Source: Cycas panzhihuaensis (lineage: Eukaryota; Cycadophyta). From it: a stretch of DNA of 64,000 nt. Of this stretch, positions 11,617 through 22,119 are shown one piece after another. The stretch lies in contig CM041465.1 of the NCBI GenBank assembly GCA_023213395.1, forward strand, positions 143,165,741-143,229,740, written 5' to 3'. Position numbers and translations under genes: made by a program. The stretch's first letter is position 1. Each line of letters begins with the position of its first letter. Below the pieces are notes generated by a model that was given only the letters and a program-made list of their open reading frames with translations, was not told the origin of the DNA and did no database searches.

Positions 11617-14140
11617 TGTTTCCGGCCCGGAATGGATACGAATCACCGACTCGTGTAAGTGCGGTATGTCTCTAGCATTATCATCACTTTTATGTACCGA
11701 TTGTCCGCTACATATTTGCATGCGTATGACTTTGTGGGCGGCACGGTCGTCCCACACCTATGTTTAGCCTATGACGACTATAGCGGGGCACACTCTTAGC
11801 GAGTGTGGCACCAGTGACCGTATTACTTCCCGCTCCGCCTCCTCTCTCCCGGATCCACCGGGTTTGCGCCACCTCCACCCGTGTCATGTCTCCTCGTCGC
11901 TTAGTTAGCTTGCCACCTCATTTGGGGGCCTATTTACGCTCCGTGGGCCGTTTCTTGGCTTGTTTGCTCCGGGTGGGTGTTTTGGTTGTCCTTTAGCCTT
12001 TTCGCTTTGCCCTCACTGGACGGTTGGTGGGCCCCATTTGTGTCTCCGGTGCATACTGCCGTAATCTTCATGCAGTAATCTTGCAGATCTGGCCGAATTT
12101 TCGCAGATCATTTGGAATATCCAGACCGCTAAAGTTTCGCCAGACGACTGCTCTGCTTGTTTTTAAAGTCCGTGGTAATTTCAGATTTATTACGAAGCGC
12201 CACGTGGTTCGCGCCTTTTCTCCCTCGGTAGTACCCTATTCGCGTACTTTAGGGTTTTGCTTTAGTACTTAAACATCTTTTGGCTCGTTTTCAAGGATCT
12301 TTTGGCTCACTTTTGGATTTACTCTCAAGAGGAACACTCTCTGCTCTCTTCTTGTCTGTCTTTGACCTCGGACTGCACTCTTCATACAAATGACTCTCCT
12401 TTGGCTTGGCCGAGACATTCTCTCACCCTCAAACGCCTTTAGAGAGGGCTCCTTTGAAGCTTGGTTTCACTGCTACCCAGCACCCACGAGCTCCCTGCTT
12501 GCGTGTGTTTCCTGCTCCACCTCCATAGCAGGCCCCGGCCCGCTCTATTCCAGATCTGGGCTGTTTGTTCCAGCCCTTCTTCGCTGTCTTTTGGCTGGGG
12601 CAAATCCCTTGCCTCCCTTTCCAGGTACTCTTCACTTTGTATTTATTTTTTGGTGATATTTACACTTCAGCTTATTTGTTCTCATTTGTTGCTTGAGAGT
12701 TGGTTTTCCTCCCTCTTGAGGACTGTACCACTCTCCCTCCGCTTCTTACTCGCTTGTCGCCCAAGGCAGCGGCGTTGAGGGGTTGCATAGGCTTTGGAGA
12801 GGAGCTGGGTGGATTCCGCACCACCTGCCACGCTCCCTAAGCGGCTCAAAGCCCTCCAAAGCCTCCCTCTCGCCCCGTGCTACTCTTGGCTTGCAAACAA
12901 GGGTTCAAAGGCTCCCTCTGGTTGCCCAAACCAGTCACAAGTTGCAAGACCGATTTGGGACCCTTTATTCAGTTTGGGTGCCATCCATAGGCCCCAACCG
13001 CGGTTCTTGCTCCACCTTTGCTCCTGTTACGGTTTGCTCCTCAGTAGCATCCGGTTCCTCGTGGGTGTCTTTGGGTCTTTCTTGCCCCTTCTTGCACTGC
13101 TTTTCCGGCCTTGAGTCTTGACTTTCTCCTCACGCCTGTGGCTCTTGGGGAGAGGTTTGGGCACCATTTGCGGAGGTAGGCCACTCCGAGGCTTACCTTG
13201 TTGTTTCCTTTCATTTGGATCGTTCTTCTTTGGTATTTTCCTTATTGGACTAACACTGATGCATGTACATTTAGACTCTCATTTATGTTGTTAGACATAT
13301 ATTGCTAGATCTTTGTGTTGCATATAGGTGTTCTCCCCAAGAGGGAGACCTTTGTTGCTTACAGTGTACTCTGGACGCGGAGAACGCGTTGCCGGTGCCC
13401 CTTCCACCGTAAGCGTCCATTGCATGTGTCATATTTTATGCTATCTCATTTGCTAGTTAGCGTTTCTTTCCTTCCTAGACGATTTATTTTTCCCGGGAAG
13501 GTAAGGAAGCCCCTTCGCCGCCACATTTCACATCCCAGATGTCACGTGAGTGGTTGGGTGCTCCTCCTGAAGGCTACGCCTTCGGCCCAGGTGCACGCTC
13601 TGTTCCTCTTCGCTACCCCTGGTCTTTTTCCTTCTTTATTCCTTTCCTAGTAATTAGAACATCGAAAGATTAAAAGGGAAAATTGCCTTTTTGTATTGGT
13701 TTGCGATTTGTTCGCCTTGTTGCATGTACTTTTGTTATTCGTAGGAAAGGTTGTAGGAGTCTTCTTCCCTCTTACCCTTCCTCCCTCTTCCTTAGCCGCG
13801 CGAGCGCCTTGCTTCCCGCATCGTCAGATACCCGGTTAGATTGCATAGGTTTGTTCTTGGCCTATCCTTATTAGGTTCTTTCTCTCTCCTTCCGCCACCC
13901 AAGGGTGGGAGGGGCCTACTCCTGTGTCAACCCGGGTTCTGCCCCACGTATCTTCGCCCTTCGCTCAAGGCGGTGAAGGGTCACCCAGTAGTAGCCATAC
14001 TCCATTGCAGATCCCGAACTCGGCCTCCCACAAGACGGGCGCCTGCGTGGTAGTTGGTTGCCTTGTAGGTTCCACTTCCTACCGTTTCGTCACCATCTCT
14101 CCCGCGCTATCGGGCCAAGGTTATCCGTCAGAGGCGTCGA
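11617..14140 (+). repeat. 3' LTR of element B
   Basis: Starts TGTTTCCGGCC at 11617 and ends near 14140 (GAGGCGTCGA). It pairs with 3247-5817. AT-rich blocks are almost identical between the two (about 110 nt without change from 12235, and about 135 nt with only two or so substitutions from 13201), while GC-rich blocks differ by frequent tiny indels. It is followed by the resumed LTR of element A. Confidence 0.8.
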
Positions 14141-14144
14141 CTTC

Positions 14145-14884
14145 ACACCTGTCGCGCCTCGTGGAGTAGTTTTGGTGTCCCTTGGGAGCACCATCATCAC
14201 ACATGCTTTCGATCCGAGTACACGCTTCGCTCCACCCTACCACTCTTTCCTTTTGAATTTCCTTCACATATGTAGTAATTAACTCATTGGAAATCAAAAG
14301 GGAAACTTGACTTTACTTTCGGTTCATGCTTTATTTATTTTATTGCATGCATCTTCTCTACCCATAGGAAAAGGTCATAGGAACCACCCCTTTCCACCTT
14401 TTCTTTTCCTTTGCCGTGCAAGCTTCCTGCTCTCCTTATTACTTGTGTGTTTGGTTAGTTTGCTTAGGCATACCTTGACCCACCTTCTTGGGTTATCCAT
14501 CTTACTTTCCTTTGTTTCCCTGCTTCGCCGGATAACCAAAGTGACCCTGTCCATAGGCCAACCACTTGTTTACCCTCCCTTGTCTCCCGTTGCTCTAGGG
14601 GGACTCTTGAAGGTTCCTTTCTGGCCCCTTCTGGCCATCCAAGGGTAGGAGGATCCTTCTCTTAGGTCAACCCAGGCTAACCCTATGCCTCCTCACCTCT
14701 TGTTCGAAGTGGGGGGATCACCCTTTGGTAGCTATATTCCATTGTAGGTCCCGAACTCGCGCTCTGGCGCACGGGGCACCCTACATGGTATTTACCCTAC
14801 TTATAGGTCTCTTTCTCAATCATATTATCACCCGCTCTTACCATACCTATTTAGTTAGGTAGCTATCCCATAGACATGTGTCTA
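14145..14884 (+). repeat. 3' LTR of element A, second piece
   Basis: Continues the LTR broken at 3246. It aligns with the last ~630 bp of B's LTRs: AATTAACTCATTGGAAATCAAAAGGGAAA matches the AATTAGAACATCGAA...AAAGGGAAA block, and CCCGAACTCGCGCTC is shared word for word with 5685-5699. It ends GTGTCTA at 14884, corresponding to B's GCGTCCA end. Confidence 0.7.
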
Positions 14885-17841
14885 GAAGTCCTTATCTCTA
14901 TGATAGAGATGGAGTTCATCATAAGAGATTGAGAAAGATTCGACTCATCAAGGACGGGAGATCATATCTGATCAATGCATCAAAGCCACAAAAGAAGATT
15001 TCTCTAATATCTTCCCAACAAGTGAAAAGATTAATTAATACTTGTAGGAAGTTTGTGCTACTAATGATAAAGCCAAAGGTGAAAGAAAATGAGTAAGCAG
15101 AGTCCTCAATACAGGCACTGGATAGGAAGTAAGTGCAGCAGATTGAAGGCCTAAGGAATAGGTACAGTGACGTATTCTAAGAGCCAAAAGGGCTGCCCCC
15201 TAAAAGGGCTGCCCCCTAAAAGGGCAATTAAACATGAAATCCAACTGGTTGCCGATTCACCTTTACCGAATCTTAGTCTATATTGAAAATCAGTTTTGGA
15301 GAATGAAGAGATTAAGAGGCAGATTCAAGAACTCTTGGAACAAGGAGTGATTAAGCTGAGTTGTTCCCTATATGGATCACCTATTGTTTTGGTGCCAAAG
15401 AAAGATGGAGGATGGAGAATGTGCATTGACTACCAGGCTTTGAACAAGATCACCATAAACAATAGACATCCCTTACTGCAGATAGATGACTTGTTGGACC
15501 AGCTACAGTGGCAAGATATTTCAGCAAAATAGACCTGAAATTAGGCTACCATCAGGTTCAAATCTGAGAGGAGGATACTTGGAAGACAGCCTTCAAATTG
15601 AAGCAAGGATTGTTTGAATGGCTGGTGATGCTGTTTGGTCTATGCAATGCACCTTCCACCTTCATGAGATTGATGAATGAGATATTAAGACCCTTAATTG
15701 ACAACTTTATAATTATTTACCTAGATGATATTCTGATTTTTAGCCATACATGGGAGGAGCACCTCCAACATGTTGAGCAAGTGCTCAAAGTTCTCTAAGA
15801 GCAGTAGTTGAAACTAAATCTGAAGAAGTACGAGTTTGGAAAGCAATCTCTCATCTTCTTAGGTTTCGTGGTTGGAGGAGGAGAATTGAAGATTGACCTA
15901 GCAAAGATTAAAGTCATTCTTAATTAGCCCACACCTAAGACAACCACAGAGGTAAGAAGTTTCATTGGTGCATGTCAATATTTAAGAAAATTTATTTTCA
16001 GATTCTCTCAAATTGTAGCACCTCTTCATGCATTGACGGGAGGACATGCAAAGTTTCATTGGGAGAATGAACAAGAAAAAGCTTTCAGGCTTTTGAAGCA
16101 AAAAATTTGTGAGGCACCAGTGTTAGCTTTTCCCTCGCTGCAGAAGCCATTTGAATTGGAGACTAATGCTTCAGGCTATGCCGTGGGAGCAGTATTAAAG
16201 CAAGAAGGAAAACTGATAGCATACCATTTAGAGACATTTAATGGAGCTATCATAAACTACCCAACTTACGATAAGGAGATCTATGCATTACACCAAGCAG
16301 TGAAGCATTGGAGACCCTATTTGTTGGGAAAAGAAGTGGTCATCTACACTGATCACAAGCCTTTGTAATTTTTGTAGACTATGTCCAAGTTGCAACAAGC
16401 TAGGCACATGAAGTGGATGTCATATTTGCAGTAGTTTCACATCTTGGTTAAATAGAAGAAAGGAACGACAAATAAGATTGTAGACTTGTTGTCCAGACCT
16501 CCTCAACAACAAGGTAATTCAAGTTTGTTAGTAGCTATGCAATTTCAACCTTTCTGCCATGATGAATATATTAATTTGTATTTGAAAGATGAGGTATTCA
16601 AGCCAATCTTTGAGCAGCTACAGTGAAGAAAAGTAGTTGTTGATTTCCAGCTAAAAGATGGACTTCTTTGTAAGCAAGACAAGCTTTGCATTCCAAAGCA
16701 TGCAGACCGAATGAAGTGGATAAGAGAAGCTCACACCTCTCGAGTTGCAGGACACTTTGGAGTGGGTAAGACATTACTAAACTTGCAGTGATATATGTAT
16801 TGGCTAAACATGCAACAAGATGTGATTACAGTAGTATGAGGGTGTACATTATGTAGTACATCAAAGCCAGCCAATAGGAAGTTTAGATTGTACATTCCAC
16901 TTCCTATTCCATCACGACCATGGGAAAGTATCTTCATGGATTTCCTGGGAGGACTACCACAAACCAAAAATGGTATGGATTATTTATTTGTAGCTGTTGA
17001 TCGGTTTAGTAAAATGGTAATGTTGATTCCCTATAGGAAGACACATACAGAAGAAGACATAGCTAGATTATTTTTCTAGCATGTTTGGAAGTATTTTAGA
17101 CTTCCAAACTCAATCATTTCTGATCGAGACAACAGATTTCTAAGTCATTTTTAGCAAACACTTTGGGGAATGATGGATACGAACCTAAAGATAAGCACAG
17201 CTTTTCATCCTTAAACAGACAGCTAGACTGAAGTTGTCAACAGGACATTAGTACAACTGCTACGAGGATACAATGCCAAGCATCCTAAGACTTGAGATGA
17301 AAGTCTTCCATACTTGCAATTTGCATTCAATAGAGCTATCCATAGCTCAACCCAGAAATCACCATTTGAGGCATGTTTGGGATTTCTGCCTGCAAGTCTT
17401 TTCAATTTAGAATTTTTTACTCAATTTTCTGCAGGAAATGGAAAGGAAGAAGAAGGAGATGAAAAGGCATAAAGATTCTTGGAAAGAATTAGAAAAATCC
17501 ATCAACAGGTCAAAGAGCAGCTTCAAAAATCTCAACAGAGATACAAGCAGCGACATGATGCACATAGAGCCAACCATTCCTTTAAGGAAGGAGATAGAGT
17601 TTAGTTGCACCTCAGTAAGAAAAGATTGCAAGGTGAAGGCAAAAAGCTAAAGCCTTTACGATATGGTCCTTTTATAATCTTGAAGAAAATTGGAGAAAAT
17701 ACTTTCCTACTTGAACTTCCAAAATTTATGAAAATGTATTCCGTAGTGAATGTTGAGAATTTGAAGATGTTCGAGCCATCCATGTTGGATGAAGATGAAG
17801 ATGGAGTTCTACTCTTACCAAATCCAGAGGAGTTGAGATAG
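14885..17841 (+). pseudogene. Ty3/gypsy pol (gypsy 2): protease tail, RT, RNase H, integrase
   Basis: Degenerate polyprotein entered in the protease region: SPYLYDRDGVHHKRLRKIRL right at the A border. RT (about 15290-15960) shows YGSPIVLVPKKDGGWRMCID, KTAFKLKQGLFEW and an intact YLDD box (15718-15729). RNase H (about 16030-16520) has FELETNASGYAVGAVL and VIYTDHKPL. Integrase (about 16620-17400) has the zinc-finger H-H-C-C area and IFMDFLGGLPQTKNGMDYLF. The C-terminus reads LRYGPFIILKKIGENTFLL, and no chromodomain is seen. A dozen or so stops sit where W, Q or R is expected, plus a few frameshifts. The 5' part (gag, LTR) should lie left of element A, outside the window. Confidence 0.85.
15186..15224 (+). 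repeat. 16-bp tandem duplication in gypsy 2 pol
   Basis: The unit AAAAGGGCTGCCCCCT occurs twice in a row (15186-15201, 15202-15217) and its first seven bases follow again. It lies in the stretch coding PKGLPPKR before RT and shifts the frame. Confidence 0.8.
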
Positions 17842-18045
17842 AGAAAGAGGAACCAATGCAAAATGATTGCATTCTTCAAAGGAAGCAGACCAAGACTCGA
17901 AGAGGCATAATCGAGTCCTTCAGAATTGCAGAGAAAGGATAAGTACCTAGCAAAGCAAAATGGTATAATAAAAAGATAGGGAAAATTAAATTCCCTCATT
18001 TACAACTATAAAGTTCATGAGGCCATAAACTCCTAAAAAAGGGAA

Positions 18046-19150
18046 GTTCTAATCCATTTTCAGATATTTAATACTCTTAAAATACATTGTTTTTCATGTT
18101 AATGGTATTTATTTAGTAGAAAAATGCCTTAAAGAGGCTTAATGGTCTTCATTTAGTAGAAATATGCCTTTAAAAGGCTTAAAAAAATGTAAAAAATGTA
18201 TTTCTACAAGTACAAATAGGTGCTACCAAGGTGCTACAGTCTTGTTATGTTATTCTACGCAGTGCGACAACTGCTACAACTTCTACTGCAACCGAAGCAA
18301 CTGCTACTACAACTGAGGCAACTACTACCTAAAAGTTAAAAAATGAAAAAATAATAAAAATATAAATGATTTTAGCAGTGCAAATGTGATCTGTTTTACA
18401 CAAAATTCAAGGAGAGACTATGCATACGTGTCCTCTACACGTTTAAAGAGGAAAAACTCTAAATTAGAAAGATTTTTCCAAGATTTCATAAGCCATTTTA
18501 GAATCCATTAGAAAATGAAAAAATAGAAAAACTTCTTGCAAATGAAAATGCTTTTAAGCAAAATTCTGGAGAGGAACAAAGAGGAATTCAACATAGATTT
18601 TTTATAGGAAAAGGAGGACGCTGCAACCCTAGATGCAGTACAGAGCAAGATTCGAGGAGAGCTTCAAGAAATCACTTTTCGGAAAAAGAATGGCTCCAAA
18701 GATTGAAAATCTGTGTTGAGAGAGAAGAAGATGGAAGTGCAGCAGACTAAACCTGTTGCAGGGATTGTGGAAGAGCCCAGAAGATTGTAGTTACAGTTGA
18801 GTGGAGAAGATAGCAGTAGTAGCAGTCCTAGAAAGAGACGCTAGCCAGATTTTCTTCACCAAAAAGGGGTTTTTGGTAATAAATGACTAAAAACGTTTTG
18901 TAAACTTCAAAGACGGAGGTTCCGAAGGACGAGTAGCAGCTCAAGGAGCACCCAGCACTGAGTTTCTCTCTCCCAAATCACTATAGCAGTTCCTTGCATG
19001 CTCAATAGAGCACAAACAAAAGAAGTTTTGTAAGAAAATTCCAAATATTTTCAATTCTATGTAATAATAATGTAAATTATTATGGATTTTGCTTCAATTG
19101 GTTAAAGTCTTCACTTTCCCATTCAAAATTCAGATCAATGGCCTATGTAC
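18046..19150 (+). repeat. Presumed 3' LTR of gypsy 2
   Basis: No coding sequence. It follows pol by about 200 bp and a purine run AAAAAAGGGAAG (18035-18046), a possible polypurine tract. The first bases TTCTAATCC do not give a clean TG start, and no second copy is in the window, so the borders are guesses. It contains a CTGCTACAACT-like low-complexity stretch at 18265-18332. Confidence 0.35.
18265..18332 (+). repeat. CTGCTACAA-type low-complexity repeat
   Basis: Imperfect repeats of AACTGCTAC / AACTTCTACTGC / GAAGCAACTGCTAC, about 9-15 bp each, inside the presumed LTR of gypsy 2. Confidence 0.6.
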
Positions 19151-20047
19151 AAAAGTTAATAACTAACACTTAACCTCTTGGTGTCTTAACCATAAGTGCC
19201 AGTATCCTAGTTTTGTTAGCTATGTATGATTACATAATAGTTATAAGTACTCTACTTTGGATTGTAATGTATTCTCTCAAATATATCATGTTGCTACTTT
19301 AAAAGAAATATGTGATATTTTGAAATCTATTTTTGCTCCAAATGTCAAGTTACTTGATGAAACGTTAGTGATCATTTAGGGCATAAACAAATTAGATCAA
19401 GTTGATAAACCTATTAGCCCAATTACATATTTAAAAGGAAGATTCAGGAGACCAAATTCTCAAATTCTACCTCAAGGTAATGCTACATGCAATTAATATT
19501 CTTAAGCAAATATAAACATTCATATTGAAAAGCTGTGTTAGAAATAAAAAAGTATGTCAAGAGGATATGGTTGATAACATTATTAATGAATCTGTTACTA
19601 TTGAATGCATTACTAAATCCACTATTAATGAGACTACTATTGTTGAGTATGTTAAATGTGATGAAGATATTATTAAAGAAACCACTAATAACTCTAATTA
19701 TTCAAATGATGAGAATAATTTGCAAGTTGATGAATTTAAATAGATTGTGATTGAGTCCAATCTAGGAGATATTCCTGTGATCTAGAATGATGAAGCTAAA
19801 GAAAAATATAAAGAAGTTAAAACAAAAGTTCCCAACATAGTTTACTTATAGGGAGATACTACATGATCTATATCAAATAGTTTGCTTGATTACACCTATA
19901 AAAATTTAGTATGACATTTAGAATACTATATAGTTAATGAAGAACTTAATTATATAAAGTAAAATGAAGAATATTAAAGTCAAGTATTATCACTATATTC
20001 AAGAGTTAATATAACAAAGACAACTTGAAAATCAAGATCAAATTAAA
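19151..20047 (+). other. AT-rich retroelement debris before copia 2 end
   Basis: One 72-codon frame (19525-19743; rich in I, N, E, T) has no family motif that I recognise. It may be a linker between integrase and RT of the copia element whose end is at 20048-20145, but I see no proof. Confidence 0.3.
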
Positions 20048-20145
20048 GACCAAGTTCTAGACATCATTTTTAGGAAAATTCTAAAGATCGAGTATTAGAA
20101 ATTCAAAGGAACATTTACGTTCCATAAATGTGCATTAAGAGGGAA
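20048..20145 (+). pseudogene. C-terminal end of copia pol (copia 2)
   Basis: Reading through stops, the text DQVLDII, KILKIEY and finally MCIKREC matches the usual end of copia RNase H (D-Q-V-A-D-I..K-P-L) with the tail that runs into the polypurine tract and LTR. The purine run AAGAGGGAA (20137-20145) is the likely polypurine tract. Confidence 0.55.
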
Positions 20146-20434
20146 TGTTAGAATATTAATATATTAGAGAAAAATAAGGAGACAATTAGATAATACACAT
20201 TTATCTATGTAAGCCACAAAAGTGGTAGGCTTAACATCAAAAATAAATTCTACTATATAAAAACATCATTAGTATATAAGATTGTGTTGTATATCATGTA
20301 ATATTCTAAAAATTTTAAAATAGGAGGTATCTCATAATACCATTTATGATCCTAGTATTATTTTATTTATTACATTCTATTATTTATTCATTTATATGTA
20401 ATCATTTACTATTCTATCAATTATTTCTTTATCA
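20146..20434 (+). repeat. LTR of copia 2 (289 bp)
   Basis: Starts TGTTAGAATATTAATATATT and ends CTTTATCA. It is preceded by a polypurine tract and pol end, so it reads as a 3' LTR, yet it is followed directly by TGGTATCATAGTG (20435-20447), which looks like a tRNA-Met-type primer-binding site expected after a 5' LTR. Confidence 0.6.
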
Positions 20435-20475
20435 TGGTATCATAGTGAATTAATAAATTTTAACACTTTTAGAGG

Positions 20476-20581
20476 TGAACTCTAGAGCTCTGATTATAAC
20501 TTGGACTTATATTATTCCTTTTACTACTTTGGTGAGGGCCACCTAGATATGGGTGATAGGGCTATCCTAGGATAGTTGTAG
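20476..20581 (-). repeat. T1 3' LTR, piece 1 (with TSD copy of solo LTR)
   Basis: Matches 44540-44655: TATTATTCCTTTTACTACTTTGG, GTGAGGGCCACCTAGAT and the following GGTGATAGG are shared with few changes. The last five bases TGTAG are the target duplicate of the solo LTR that follows. Confidence 0.7.
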
Positions 20582-21127
20582 TGTTGAGAATACAAGGTCC
20601 CAACCCTAAACCACCACCAAGATCTAACCTATTCTTGCAACTGGTTACAAAAATCAAAACTAAAGATTTCATATAAGTTCTTAAACTAAATATAAAATAA
20701 ATAAACTAAACAAAAAATCTAAGCACATAAATACACTTGATATAACATGGTAAAACCATAGCAGTGTACTAGAGAAACATCCACATAGGAAAGGTATCGA
20801 TCTTTATTGTCATAGAATAGAGAAAATGTACATAATCCTGTAACACAGTGTTCACCGTAACAACAACTGGCTACCAAACTCCTCATCGTACATTGAACAA
20901 CCTCAACATAATGAAATATGCCCTAAATTGGGATACATGAGAGAGTCATATAAGGCACTAATTTGGACCATAGAATCTAAGGTGTTTTTATTGGACGACC
21001 CTAATTCCCCTGGCCAAGGGGAGATCTTGCTCCCCTTGGAACCCCCCGAGGAAGGTTTGGGTGGGAAACTACACTGCCAACATACCAAAATTTAAGCCTC
21101 CAACCATTGTTGTCACATTACCTAATA
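20582..21127. mobile_element. Solo LTR (546 bp) inserted in T1 LTR
   Basis: Flanked by perfect 5-bp direct repeats TGTAG (20577-20581 and 21128-21132). The uninterrupted paralogue at 44650-44665 has one copy (TATAG). The insert starts TGTTGAGAATAC and ends CCTAATA; read on the other strand it starts TATTAGG and ends TCTCAACA. Both ends thus fit TG...CA with one G-to-A change. No coding sequence is inside. Confidence 0.75.
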
Positions 21128-21132
21128 TGTAG

Positions 21133-21575
21133 AATTGAAAAACCTCTCAAGGAGTTATAAAGTTATCTTTGGCTTCAAGGGATTCCATAAGATTGTAGTA
21201 GCTAGAGGTTTAGATTGTAGTTTAGTCATCACATTTATATATTATGTAGACTTATATTAAAGATCTAATAATTGAGATGGATTAGCTAGTGATAGAATGA
21301 GATTAGCTATTAAAGGTGCTAATGGTTAGTTAGAGGTACTTTACTTAAACTTAAACTAAGAGGACCCACTTAGAGGATGTGAGTATTTGGGATAGTGCTA
21401 ACATACCTCCACAACTTATCCAGATCATAAAAATAGTTCTCTATAACATGATCATAAAGCTTCTGATCAAGGCAAGATACTAAGAGTGTAAGCAGTTTTG
21501 AAGGAGATGTAAGCCTATTATGTGAGTTTTGGGTGAGTTGTAATTATCTTATTTGAGTATTTTGTATATACTTAC
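21133..21575 (-). repeat. T1 3' LTR, piece 2
   Basis: Aligns with 44661-45095 (shared CTTAAACTAAGAGGAC, GAGTTGTAATTATCTTATTTG). It ends with CTTAC, the first target copy of the copia element that starts at 21576. Confidence 0.75.
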
Positions 21576-22029
21576 TATTAGGATTATTAATGTTAGTTTT
21601 ATTTTATTGGTATGTTATATTTATGTCACATGTGTAAATAAATATTTAAGTGATTCAAAGGTTTAATATTAAAAGTTTGTGTTACTATTTAATTATTGTG
21701 TGAAGGTCATTGAAATGCGTAACTACCCATTTCAATGAATCTTTCTTGTTATAAATACCCTCTCCTAGATTCAAGGAGGTGGTTCCAAGAATCTAAGGGG
21801 TTGTCCAAAGCCTATTTCAAAGGTTGGTTTGTTGTATTTAGTGGGTATTCTTATTAAGGTTCTTTGTATAGTTTCTGGTATTAAATAAAATCATAGATTA
21901 CGAGGTGTTTTTTCTTCCCCATAAGGGGTTTTCTACCTGGAAAAACTTATGTACATGTGCAATGTCTATTTACTTATGGTTTCTTGACTTATTGATCCTG
22001 TGGCATTATGCATGATACATATTCTGACA
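21576..22029 (+). repeat. 5' LTR of copia 1
   Basis: 454 bp, starting TATTAGGATTATTAATG (TG changed to TA) and ending TATTCTGACA. It is nearly the same as 29774-30227, with scattered, mainly transition-type differences. Confidence 0.9.
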
Positions 22030-22041
22030 TGGTATCAGAGC
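22030..22041 (+). promoter_or_regulatory. Primer-binding site of copia 1 (tRNA-iMet type)
   Basis: TGGTATCAGAGC directly after the LTR end is the standard plant copia sequence complementary to the initiator tRNA-Met 3' end. Confidence 0.9.
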
Positions 22042-22119
22042 ACTCTTGGAGTTGTCCTAGACTGTGCTCTACTGAGTCTAAGATTTCAATCTCTTAACTT
22101 AAATTGGTTTTTCTTCATT

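Larger units (their letters stand above)
3247..14140 (+). mobile_element. Tat-like Ty3/gypsy element B, internally deleted, nested in LTR of A
   Basis: Complete at both ends: LTRs of about 2.57 kb (3247-5817) and 2.52 kb (11617-14140), a primer-binding-like site after the first LTR, and remnants of gag, protease, the region leading into RT, the integrase C-terminus and aRNH in between. The RT core, RNase H and integrase core are missing through one internal deletion (joint near 9975), so the element cannot move by itself. The flanks show a likely target duplication: GCTTC before the first LTR (3242-3246) and (A)CTTC after the second (14140-14144). The gag and protease frames also carry many small indels. 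Confidence 0.8.
1..14884 (+). mobile_element. Tat-like Ty3/gypsy element A, 3' part, split by element B
   Basis: Only the 3' part lies in the window: a spacer, an archaeal-type RNase H reading frame (443-865), a second spacer, a polypurine tract (1267-1278) and a 3' LTR starting TGTTTCCC at 1279. The LTR runs to 3246, is cut by element B (3247-14140), and resumes to 14884. The resumed part aligns with the end of B's own LTRs (compare 14190-14884 with 5240-5817), which is why I join the two pieces. Sequence beyond 14884 is the pol of another gypsy element, so A appears to have inserted there. A is clearly related to B but more diverged from B's two LTRs than those are from each other. Confidence 0.75.
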
